In this document: in pieces, positions 1 through 5,452 of the stretch
How the letters are laid out: each line of letters opens with the position of its first letter
Position numbering within the stretch: position 1 is the stretch's first letter
Assembly: GCA_004356385.1 (NCBI GenBank)
Contig: SMXL01000144.1
Location: 1 to 5,452, forward strand
Direction of reading: 5' to 3'
Origin: Bacteroidota bacterium
Lineage (GTDB): Bacteria; Bacteroidota; Rhodothermia; Rhodothermales; UBA10348
Length of the DNA stretch: 5,452 nt
Made by a program: the position numbers and the translations under genes
The notes under the pieces: generated by a model
Seen by the model: the letters and a program-made list of their open reading frames with translations, nothing else
Databases searched by the model: none
What the model was told of the DNA's origin: nothing

Positions 1-1
1 C

Positions 2-406
2 ATGGAATTCATCGAGCGTAGCGCCTATCCCCACCCGAATGATTTCAAGGTGATGCGTCCGGAGTATTTGGAGCAGGAAGACGGCTTTTTTCTTGCGACG
101 ATTACGATTTCTCCGTTCAAGGTTTCTGGGAAAAGTTCGTCCACGGCCGGTGCCCGCCGGGCAGCCTTATACGAGGCTGAGAAAACGTACCGCTCGTACC
201 ATCCGTCGTATCGAACAACCAATCCGTATCCGGAAGAATTCAAAGACAACGAAGCAGTCAATTGGAAACAGCTTTCTCCCATGCAAAGGGAGAAATTCGG
301 TGACTACTCTTTCTTGAGTGAAGGAGGGGGAGAAAACGACGAGGACTATGCGAACATCGAGCAGATGCTCATGTGGGATGTCAGGCCCGAACCGACGGCA
401 GGATAG
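2..406 (+). CDS. Hypothetical protein, possibly 5'-truncated
   Basis: This frame reads 134 residues from an ATG at the second base of the window to a TAG stop. Nothing upstream is visible, so the ATG may be internal and no ribosome binding site can be judged. I do not recognise the family. Residues 20-66 begin with PEY, then an alternating hydrophobic stretch (FFLATITI), then a Ser/Gly/Lys loop, then an Ala-rich basic helix (ARRAALYEAEKTY). That order resembles the second half of a double-stranded-RNA-binding domain, but the usual KK pair at the helix start is missing, so this is only a hint. The C-terminal third is acidic (SEGGGENDEDY) and probably partly disordered. There is no signal peptide or membrane segment, so the protein is probably cytoplasmic. 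The gene converges on the small minus-strand gene ending at 479. Coding status is fairly likely from length and sensible composition; function is unknown. Confidence 0.65.
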   Translation: MEFIERSAYPHPNDFKVMRPEYLEQEDGFFLATITISPFKVSGKSSSTAGARRAALYEAEKTYRSYHPSYRTTNPYPEEFKDNEAVNWKQLSPMQREKFGDYSFLSEGGGENDEDYANIEQMLMWDVRPEPTAG

Positions 407-478
407 TTTGACGGCGATTTGGTATTTCGCCAACTGGAGTCAGGAAGAACAACTGGGGCACTCACAACGATCCTGTGA

Positions 479-643
479 TCAGTTCTTAGAGGCGAGCACC
501 CAAATAGCGTGGACCAATCCGGGAATATACCCCAGCATCGTTAAGACGATGTTTACCCAGAAGTGCAAGCCAAACCCCACCTTGAAAAAGACGCCTACGG
601 GTGGGATAATGATTGAAAGAACAACGCGGATGATGTTAGCCAT
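479..643 (-). CDS. YqaE/Pmp3 family small membrane protein
   Basis: Reading the minus strand from the ATG at 643 to the TGA at 479 gives a 54-residue hydrophobic protein that matches the YqaE/Pmp3 (UPF0057) family almost end to end. Its N-terminal helix (about residues 4-20) contains the family's PP-x-GVFxKVGFG turn (residues 14-25). A second helix (about 27-50) carries HFWVNIVLTMLGYIPGLVHA, the family signature. Members are inner-membrane proteins of about 50-55 residues with two transmembrane helices. Yeast Pmp3 affects membrane potential and salt tolerance, and bacterial members are often stress-induced. The gene lies 76 nt downstream of cca in the same direction and could be the last gene of that operon. 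However, a TAnnTTTG box lies just before the ATG and suggests its own promoter. An AGAGG sequence precedes the start but only about 3 nt away. Family assignment is strong; physiological role here is inferred. Confidence 0.93.
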   Translation of the reverse strand: MANIIRVVLSIIIPPVGVFFKVGFGLHFWVNIVLTMLGYIPGLVHAIWVLASKN

Positions 644-652
644 TTCCCTCTA

Positions 653-660
653 CAAACCTA
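653..660 (-). promoter_or_regulatory. Candidate TAnnTTTG -7 promoter box for YqaE gene
   Basis: The minus strand reads TAGGTTTG here, an exact fit to the Bacteroidota -7 consensus TAnnTTTG. It ends only 9 nt before the YqaE ATG, so a transcript starting from it would have almost no leader. No TTTG -33 box is present at the usual spacing, so this may be chance. Confidence 0.3.
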
Positions 661-661
661 A

Positions 662-692
662 ATTGAGATCGCTGTATTAATTTCAACTCAAT
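662..692. repeat. Short inverted repeat between cca and YqaE
   Basis: A perfect 6-base inverted repeat, ATTGAG at 662-667 and CTCAAT at 687-692, flanks 19 bases and lies immediately upstream of the candidate YqaE promoter box. No T-run follows on either strand, so it is not an intrinsic terminator. It could be an operator or a weak hairpin after the cca stop codon, or chance in AT-rich spacer. Confidence 0.25.
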
Positions 693-719
693 ACGGGAAA
701 TCGTCCTTCAGGGTGCACT

Positions 720-2228
720 CTAGTTAGATTCTTTTCGAACCCTATCCAGATCCCCGGTTTTATTCATGACACGGTCTTTGATCTCCATCAAGTAGGCAAA
801 GGCTGCATCGTGCTCGTTCGGTATTATTCCTTCCAGAATGGCTTCCCGGATGGCTTCTTTGAGGTCTCCGACGATTCTTCCTGGCTCCAGGCCTAGCGTT
901 TTCATGATTTCCAGGCCATCGACTGGCGGCTGAAAGTTTCGGATTCGATCCGTCTCCTCGACGGCAATCATTTTCGCATCGACTGAATCAAACGCGTGAA
1001 GATACTTCCGGACGCGTCTCGCGTTCTTCGACGTGATGTCTGCTCGAACAAGAATCATCAAGTCCTCCACCTCATCGCCGGCATCGAACAGAAGTCGTCG
1101 AACGGCAGAATCGGTCACCGTTTCATCAACGAGAGAAACCGGTCGATGGTGTAGACGGATGAGTTTCTGAACATATTTCATTCGCTCGTCTGAAGGAAGA
1201 CGAAGCCGCTTAAAGATTTTTGGGACCATGCGGGCGCCTCGTTCCTCGTGGCTGTGAAACGTCCAGCCGCTCCCTGGAGTGAAGCGTTTTGTTTTCGGTT
1301 TTCCGATATCGTGAAGCAACGCTGCCCATCGAAGCCAATGGGTTTCCTCGGAGGCGAGGTGGGCCGTAAGCTGGATAAGATTGTCCAATACCTCGAGCGT
1401 GTGAAAGAAATTGTCCTTGTGTTTCTGGCCGCCAATCGTGTCGACACCGTGCAGTGCGACCAGTTCAGGAAAAAAAAGCTCAAGTGCGCCACTTTCAAAC
1501 AGTGCCCGAAATCCAATTGACGGAACGGGGGCAGAGATAATCTTCTCCAGTTCATTGCTGATCCGCTCCATACTCACAATCGAAAGCCGATCGGCACATT
1601 CGCGCATTGCCGAATACGTATTCGGCTCAATCAGAAAGCCTAGTTGCGCCGAAAACCGGGCGGCTCTGATAATTCGGAGTGGATCGTCGTCAAACGTTTG
1701 CGCTGGATCCAGCGGAGTGCGTAACACCCCTTTCTCCAAGTCACTCTTTCCACCGAACGGGTCTATGATTTCGCCAAACCGGTCAGGCGAAATATGCATC
1801 GCTATCGCGTTGACAGTAAAATCTCTCCGATTGAGATCGTCGTCCAGCGAGCCCTCTTCCACAATCGGTTTTCTGGAGTCGCGCCGGTAGCTTTCTTTTC
1901 GGGCGCCCACGAATTCGAGAGACGCAATGCCTTTTCCGTCTGGAGATGGAATGTGAACTGAAGCGGTTCCGAAGTTTGGGTAGACATGGGCGGTTGTGCC
2001 GTTCATGTCACTGCAGACGGCTTCTGCAAGCTGAATACCCGTGCCGTGTCCGATAGTAACGAAATCAATGTCTGTGGTGGATCGGTCTAACAAAGTATCT
2101 CTAACGACTCCACCGACCGCATACACTTCGACGCCGGAATCCATGGCCGTCTTGCCTACTCGCGAGAGTACCTCCTCGACCGGTGGGTGAATTAAATCCG
2201 AAATGCTTTGGGTATTGATGCTCGGCAT
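720..2228 (-). CDS. cca: CCA tRNA nucleotidyltransferase with HD domain
   Basis: The product is a 502-residue class II nucleotidyltransferase that adds or repairs the 3' CCA end of tRNAs in the cytoplasm, using CTP and ATP. The nucleotidyltransferase head shows GGVVRD at 39-44 and the metal-binding DID at 53-55. These are followed by EFVGARKESYRRDSRKP, RRDFTVNAIA at 134-143 and the DDPLRIIRAARF segment at 181-192. A C-terminal HD phosphohydrolase domain follows, with FFHTL (His276), LLHDIGKP at 304-311 (His306-Asp307), HEERGA, HHRP at 360-363 and RAD (Asp397). The tail GLEIMKTLGLEPG is typical of Bacteroidota homologues. Full length for the HD-containing type. The frame stays open to a TTG at 2282, but I chose the ATG at 2228 because AGGTGA lies 8 nt before it and the TTG has no such site. 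Closely related poly(A) polymerases share the head, but the HD domain and overall layout favour CCA addition. The gene follows the transferase gene after 145 nt. Confidence 0.93.
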   Translation of the reverse strand: MPSINTQSISDLIHPPVEEVLSRVGKTAMDSGVEVYAVGGVVRDTLLDRSTTDIDFVTIGHGTGIQLAEAVCSDMNGTTAHVYPNFGTASVHIPSPDGKGIASLEFVGARKESYRRDSRKPIVEEGSLDDDLNRRDFTVNAIAMHISPDRFGEIIDPFGGKSDLEKGVLRTPLDPAQTFDDDPLRIIRAARFSAQLGFLIEPNTYSAMRECADRLSIVSMERISNELEKIISAPVPSIGFRALFESGALELFFPELVALHGVDTIGGQKHKDNFFHTLEVLDNLIQLTAHLASEETHWLRWAALLHDIGKPKTKRFTPGSGWTFHSHEERGARMVPKIFKRLRLPSDERMKYVQKLIRLHHRPVSLVDETVTDSAVRRLLFDAGDEVEDLMILVRADITSKNARRVRKYLHAFDSVDAKMIAVEETDRIRNFQPPVDGLEIMKTLGLEPGRIVGDLKEAIREAILEGIIPNEHDAAFAYLMEIKDRVMNKTGDLDRVRKESN

Positions 2229-2236
2229 CGGGTCAG

Positions 2237-2242
2237 TCACCT
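2237..2242 (-). promoter_or_regulatory. Ribosome binding site of cca
   Basis: The minus strand reads AGGTGA, a Shine-Dalgarno-like sequence 8 nt before the ATG at 2228. It decides the start of cca in favour of that ATG over the in-frame TTG 54 nt upstream. It is the only well-spaced Shine-Dalgarno sequence seen in the window. Confidence 0.55.
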
Positions 2243-2373
2243 GACAGATCCGTGAAGTGGGAATTCGGTCGCCTCGATTCAACTAGAATACAAATCCGAA
2301 CGGGATGAGTTCTGAGGATACGAGATTGGATCAGGGGCATAATCGGAGATTGAATCCGGGCTTGGATTTCGAA

Positions 2374-4041
2374 CTACAAACCAAGCGACATACCGTCTTT
2401 TCGAATATCTGAGGCTCCTATATACTCTCCCTTCTCTCGATCGATTGCTATCGCCTGATAGCCTCCGAAGATCCCCGTCCGATGTTTGACGACGTGCCCT
2501 TTTCGTTGCAACTCATCCGCAATGTGTGGTTCGAAACCGTCCTCGAGGAGAACAACCCCACCGTCGTCGCAAACAAAGCCCGTAGGTCGGCTAGATCCTG
2601 CGTGTCGCCACCGGCGCGCGTTGCCCGCCTCCTGGAGACCCATCTCAAAGTCGATCAGGTTAGTTAGGATTTGAACTTGACCCTGCGGCTGCATCGCGCC
2701 CCCCATCACTCCGAAGCTCAGGATCGGCTCGCCCTGTTCAAAAACAAAAGCAGGACAAATTGTGTGAAATGGACGCTTTCCGGGTTCAAAAATGTTCGGG
2801 TGACCGGTGTCGAGAGAAAAAAGGGCACCTCTGTTTTGAAGTCCGAATCCGAGCCCGTCGGGCACTAGACCGCTTCCGAATTTTTTAAAATTGCTCTGCA
2901 TCAGGGAGACCATCATTCCCTCAGAATCTGCTGTCGTCAGATAGCATGTATCACCATGCTGGTCAATGGGGAGCCAGGCTGCCCTGCATGAGAGCGCCTC
3001 GTCGTGGCGAATTAGTTCTCGATGCATACGAGCCCTCTTTTCAGACAATAACGTTTCGAATGGCGTGCGGGAAAACTCCGGATCCGCATACAATCTTGCC
3101 CGATCTTCGAACGTAATCTTTTTGACCTCGATCATTTGATGAAGCGTATCTGCCGAATTCGGCCCCAGCTTCTCCAGGTCAATTCCTTCGAGAATATTGA
3201 GCATTTGCAGAGCAGTAATGCCTTGACCGTTTGGCGGAAGTTCAAAAACGTCAAAACCTCGGTAACCGGTCGAGATGGGTTTGACCCACTCCGACTCATG
3301 TTCGGCAAAATCCCCGGCGCTCAAAAATCCGCCGACTTCGTTTACGTAGTTTTCAATCTTCTCTGCGATTCGTCCCTGATAAAACACGTCCAGTCCTCCG
3401 CCGCTTATTTCCTGGAGTGTATCGGCAAGGTCTGGGTTGGTGAACGAGTCTCCAGCCGCGGGAGCGTGGCCACTGGGTGCGAATGTCAAAAAAAGGTTCG
3501 ACGTGTATCGCTGTTCCAGGTCGACTTCAAGAAACCGCTCTAGATCTTGAGCCCACTCACGCGCAATGACCTTCGTTACGGGGAAGCCTCGGCGGGCCGT
3601 CTGAATCGCAGGCGCTAAAAGCCGCCCCATATCCAGTCTCCCAAACCGTTCGTGAAGCATGAACCAGCCGCTGACACAGCCGGGCACGCTGACACTCAAT
3701 GGGCCGTTCTCCGGAATTTCCCCTGTCTGGCTTCGACTTTCACGCAAAACGTCGAGACTCAGTTTGCGCGGCGACCGACCGCTGGCATTCAACCCGATCA
3801 ATTCGGCCGAACCAGGATCCCAAACCATCGCAAACAGATCCCCCCCGGGCCCGCACCCAATGGGTTCGACCAGGGCGAGCATGGCGTTCGCTGCAATGGC
3901 GGCGTCGACCGCGGTCCCGCCGGCATTCAGGATCTCAACCGCAACGAGGGAGGCGAGGGGCTGACTCGTGGCCACCATTCCGTTGGGCGCCCGAATGCCA
4001 CCGTTCAGTTGTCTGGATATCGCGCGTAGATTTGACGCCAT
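2374..4041 (-). CDS. ggt: Gamma-glutamyltransferase family protein (YwrD-like)
   Basis: The product is a 555-residue N-terminal-nucleophile hydrolase of the gamma-glutamyltranspeptidase family, which moves or hydrolyses gamma-glutamyl groups such as that of glutathione. It is made as a proenzyme that cleaves itself. The N-terminal part has GMVATSQPLAS at 21-31, GGTAVDAAIAANAML at 41-55, GCGPGGD at 62-68 and NASGRSP at 85-91, whose Arg89 matches the substrate-carboxylate-binding arginine. The predicted cleavage site and nucleophile is Thr365 in HGDTCYLTTAD, followed by VSLMQSNFKKFGSG and the glycine pair in GVMGGAMQPQGQ at 444-455. This wording matches the YwrD-like branch rather than the secreted E. 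coli type, and there is no signal peptide, so a cytoplasmic location is inferred. The ATG at 4041 leaves about 20 residues before the conserved block, normal for this branch. No Shine-Dalgarno sequence is visible. It starts 26 nt after the upstream lipoprotein gene, suggesting an operon. Natural substrate unknown. Confidence 0.93.
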   Translation of the reverse strand: MASNLRAISRQLNGGIRAPNGMVATSQPLASLVAVEILNAGGTAVDAAIAANAMLALVEPIGCGPGGDLFAMVWDPGSAELIGLNASGRSPRKLSLDVLRESRSQTGEIPENGPLSVSVPGCVSGWFMLHERFGRLDMGRLLAPAIQTARRGFPVTKVIAREWAQDLERFLEVDLEQRYTSNLFLTFAPSGHAPAAGDSFTNPDLADTLQEISGGGLDVFYQGRIAEKIENYVNEVGGFLSAGDFAEHESEWVKPISTGYRGFDVFELPPNGQGITALQMLNILEGIDLEKLGPNSADTLHQMIEVKKITFEDRARLYADPEFSRTPFETLLSEKRARMHRELIRHDEALSCRAAWLPIDQHGDTCYLTTADSEGMMVSLMQSNFKKFGSGLVPDGLGFGLQNRGALFSLDTGHPNIFEPGKRPFHTICPAFVFEQGEPILSFGVMGGAMQPQGQVQILTNLIDFEMGLQEAGNARRWRHAGSSRPTGFVCDDGGVVLLEDGFEPHIADELQRKGHVVKHRTGIFGGYQAIAIDREKGEYIGASDIRKDGMSLGL

Positions 4042-4067
4042 GGCTTGGACGCCGGCTCAGGGACTGG

Positions 4068-5150
4068 TCACTGTGCCGTACGATCGTTTTGAATCTTGGC
4101 AATATTCTTTGGTCCGACCGCCCAACCCGCGTCCGCGTGTACAAAGGCTACCGACCAGTAACTGGATGAGTCGATTCGGGTCCACGTCATTCCGTTATCG
4201 GTTGAATAGTCCGTTCCAGTCGGCGCAACTCCTACGACGGTCGGCGTAGGGGCATTAGGAACAAAGGAGGCACCGTATACAGATCCGGTCAAATTGCTTT
4301 GTCCTGCAGCGGTCCATGTTTCGCCGCCGTTCTCCGTTATAGCCACGTTTAGTACGAGGGTATCCGAAGCGGAATACTCTCCGCCCATGGCGATACCATG
4401 GGAATCGTCCAGAAACGAGAGCGTAAAAATACCCGACGTAGGTGAGTCACTTCGGATGGGGGTAGGCGATTCAGACCATGTCTGACCATAATCCGTGGTG
4501 CGAATGACTCGCGTATCCACCGAAGATGCGCCGGTTGAAAACCAGCCGAGCCCGCCCGGACGTGTTACGACGCAAGTACCGCTGGCAGCAAAAGCACCTT
4601 CTCCGTCACGGGCGTCCGGGACGAGTGCCGGATCAATCCGGGTCCAAGTACTTCCTCCGTCCACTGTCTGAATGAGGTGAAATTCGTTTTCGTGAGAGTC
4701 GGATACAGCAAAGCCTGTCTCTAAATCCCAGAAAGAGAAACAATCAAAAAAGCCGTTCGGGTCCTGATTTTGAAACACCATAGTCCAGGTTTCACCACCG
4801 TCGTCAGTCCGATAAATTCGAGAATCTGTTCCCGAACCAATCGAGAGGACAAAGGCTGTGTTCGAATCGAACGCATGGATATCCCGGAATTGAAGGCTGT
4901 CGGCCCCGGGGACTACTCCGGCAATCCAGTTACTCCCTCCATCCGTCGTTCGCACGACTCGTCCACCCGATCCACTCACCCAGACGGTCGATTCGTTCAC
5001 CACACTGATACCAATAAAAAGGGCCGTCGAGTCCGAGTACTGGATCTCCCAGGAAGGATTTTCGAGTCCCAAAGAAACGAATTCAGCATTCGGACGACTG
5101 CACGAGATAAGAGTGAGCGCACAGCCAAGAAGGAGAAGAAGGCGTGTCAC
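4068..5150 (-). CDS. BNR/YCF48-like beta-propeller lipoprotein
   Basis: This 360-residue protein begins with a lipoprotein signal peptide: Arg3, a run of leucines, and the lipobox LISC at 14-17, with Cys17 as the predicted lipidated residue. The mature protein carries six Asp-box (BNR) turns of the pattern S/T-x-D-x-G-x-T-W, ending at Trp75, Trp122, Trp169, Trp225, Trp279 and Trp323 and spaced about 44-56 residues apart. This indicates a six- or seven-bladed beta-propeller anchored in the envelope. Phrases such as VWVSGSGGRVVRTTDGG resemble YCF48/photosystem II assembly-like and WD40/YVTN/BNR-like propellers common in Bacteroidota and Rhodothermota. Sialidase active-site residues are not evident, so enzymatic activity should not be assumed. 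The start is a GTG at 5150. An in-frame TGA lies upstream and no ATG intervenes, and no Shine-Dalgarno sequence is seen. It heads a probable operon with the transferase 26 nt downstream and is divergent from the DUF411 gene. Confidence 0.85.
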   Translation of the reverse strand: MTRLLLLLGCALTLISCSRPNAEFVSLGLENPSWEIQYSDSTALFIGISVVNESTVWVSGSGGRVVRTTDGGSNWIAGVVPGADSLQFRDIHAFDSNTAFVLSIGSGTDSRIYRTDDGGETWTMVFQNQDPNGFFDCFSFWDLETGFAVSDSHENEFHLIQTVDGGSTWTRIDPALVPDARDGEGAFAASGTCVVTRPGGLGWFSTGASSVDTRVIRTTDYGQTWSESPTPIRSDSPTSGIFTLSFLDDSHGIAMGGEYSASDTLVLNVAITENGGETWTAAGQSNLTGSVYGASFVPNAPTPTVVGVAPTGTDYSTDNGMTWTRIDSSSYWSVAFVHADAGWAVGPKNIAKIQNDRTAQ

Positions 5151-5190
5151 AATGTTGATTATTATTGAATGCTGAAAATACTCTTTGAAT

Positions 5191-5198
5191 CAAATATA
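5191..5198 (-). promoter_or_regulatory. Candidate TAnnTTTG -7 promoter box for lipoprotein operon
   Basis: The minus strand reads TATATTTG, an exact match to the Bacteroidota -7 consensus TAnnTTTG, 40 nt before the GTG start of the lipoprotein gene. That is a plausible leader length. A matching TTTG -33 element is not found at the expected spacing upstream, so support is moderate. If real, it would drive the lipoprotein and transferase genes. Confidence 0.4.
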
Positions 5199-5200
5199 CG

Positions 5201-5252
5201 TGGCAACGTAGTCCAGAGAATTTCGGAACATTTACCCTGAAAAGCGTTGTCA
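5201..5252. repeat. Imperfect inverted repeat in divergent spacer
   Basis: TGGCAACG at 5201-5208 and CGTTGTCA at 5245-5252 form an inverted repeat matching at seven of eight positions, separated by 36 nt. It lies between the two divergent genes, directly upstream of the candidate minus-strand promoter box. The arms could be paired sites for a dimeric regulator, or coincidence. I see no recognisable CueR or CsoR operator. Confidence 0.2.
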
Positions 5253-5294
5253 GGCCTTCAAAGACCCTCTTTTCTTGGTTAATAGATTCCCATC

Positions 5295-5452
5295 ATGAAA
5301 AAGATTGCTGTGTTTTCGACTGTTGCCGGCCTTGTTGTCGTCGGATTGGCCTTTTCCTTTTTGCAAGGAGACGCCGCGGCGGCCTCAAAGATCGTCGTTA
5401 ACAAAACCGCTACATGCGGATGTTGCGGGAGCTGGGTTGAACACTTGAAGGC
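5295..5452 (+). CDS. DUF411 family secreted metal-binding protein (3' truncated)
   Basis: Only the first 52 codons are present; the gene runs off the window. Residues 1-30 form a signal peptide: a Lys-Lys start, a hydrophobic core (about 9-23) and an alanine-rich cleavage region (DAAAA). The mature part begins KIVVNKTATCGCCGSWVEHLK. The CGCC cluster at 41-44 followed by WVEHLK is the hallmark of the DUF411 family (PF04214), whose typical members read VYKSPTCGCCGKWVxHL. These are exported proteins of about 140-150 residues, implicated in copper binding and often found near copper-resistance genes. The three cysteines here would be the metal ligands. The ATG at 5295 is chosen because it gives a complete signal peptide; no Shine-Dalgarno sequence precedes it. 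It is divergent from the lipoprotein gene, with 144 nt between them. Family call strong; the role in copper handling is inferred, as the downstream neighbours are not visible. Confidence 0.92.
   Translation, partial: MKKIAVFSTVAGLVVVGLAFSFLQGDAAAASKIVVNKTATCGCCGSWVEHLK

Noticed and set aside
413..431. GGCGA/TCGCC inverted repeat between the convergent genes as a terminator
   Set aside because: The stem is only 5 base pairs with a 9-nt loop, and no T-run follows on either strand.
318..680. A 120-residue plus-strand frame spanning the end of the first gene and the spacer
   Set aside because: It overlaps the 3' end of the first gene in another frame and lies opposite the YqaE gene, whose family match is clear. 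Its own translation has low-complexity, shadow-like composition and resembles no family.
1470..1477. Run of eight A bases in cca as a programmed frameshift site
   Set aside because: The translation is continuous and conserved through the run (ELFFPELVALHG), with no alternative frame product of note.
1411..1890. A 159-residue plus-strand frame inside cca
   Set aside because: It is antisense to strongly conserved nucleotidyltransferase motifs, is Ser/Arg-rich and matches no family; a shadow of the real gene.
2353..2368. AATCC/GGATT hairpin just after the transferase stop codon as a terminator
   Set aside because: Five-base stem with a 6-nt loop and no following T-run on the minus strand; too weak to call.
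3699..4169. A 156-residue plus-strand frame across the transferase/lipoprotein junction
   Set aside because: It is antisense to the conserved N-terminus of the transferase and the end of the lipoprotein, Arg/Pro/Trp-rich, typical of an antisense shadow.
4068..5150. Sialidase (neuraminidase) on the basis of the Asp boxes
   Set aside because: Asp boxes are structural turns found in many propellers; I see no sialidase FRIP motif or arginine triad.
4770..5168. A 132-residue plus-strand frame opposite the lipoprotein N-terminus
   Set aside because: It is antisense to the signal peptide and the first Asp-box repeats, which explain the sequence better.

Overview
The window looks like ordinary chromosomal DNA of moderate GC content from a bacterium of the Bacteroidota/Rhodothermota/Balneolota assemblage. 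This placement is inferred from four things: a CCA-adding enzyme with a C-terminal HD domain and the wording typical of that group, a YCF48/BNR-type beta-propeller lipoprotein, mostly absent Shine-Dalgarno sequences, and TAnnTTTG elements (the -7 box of Bacteroidota) in front of two genes. There are no RNA genes, insertion sequences, CRISPR arrays or phage genes.

Layout from left to right. A plus-strand gene of unknown function (2-406) begins at the window edge and may be cut at its 5' end. It is followed by a block of four minus-strand genes, which in transcription order (right to left) are: a six-Asp-box beta-propeller lipoprotein (5150-4068), a signal-less YwrD-like gamma-glutamyltransferase family enzyme (4041-2374), the tRNA CCA-adding enzyme/poly(A) polymerase family protein with an HD domain (2228-720), and a very small YqaE/Pmp3 membrane protein (643-479). 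On the far right, divergent from the lipoprotein, a plus-strand gene starts at 5295 and runs off the window. It encodes a secreted DUF411 protein with the copper-type motif CGCCGSWVEHLK. The YqaE and DUF411 genes are both easy to miss because one is very short and the other is truncated.

The lipoprotein and transferase genes are 26 nt apart and are probably co-transcribed. The 145-nt and 76-nt gaps before cca and the YqaE gene could hold their own promoters, and a TAnnTTTG box lies directly before YqaE. No pathway obviously joins the four genes: tRNA maturation, gamma-glutamyl chemistry, membrane stress tolerance and an envelope propeller. The block looks like housekeeping neighbours rather than a dedicated system. 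I found no convincing new biological system. The items most worth checking are the two overlooked genes, the possible double-stranded-RNA-binding-like fold of the first protein, and the regulatory sequence of the divergent intergenic region.
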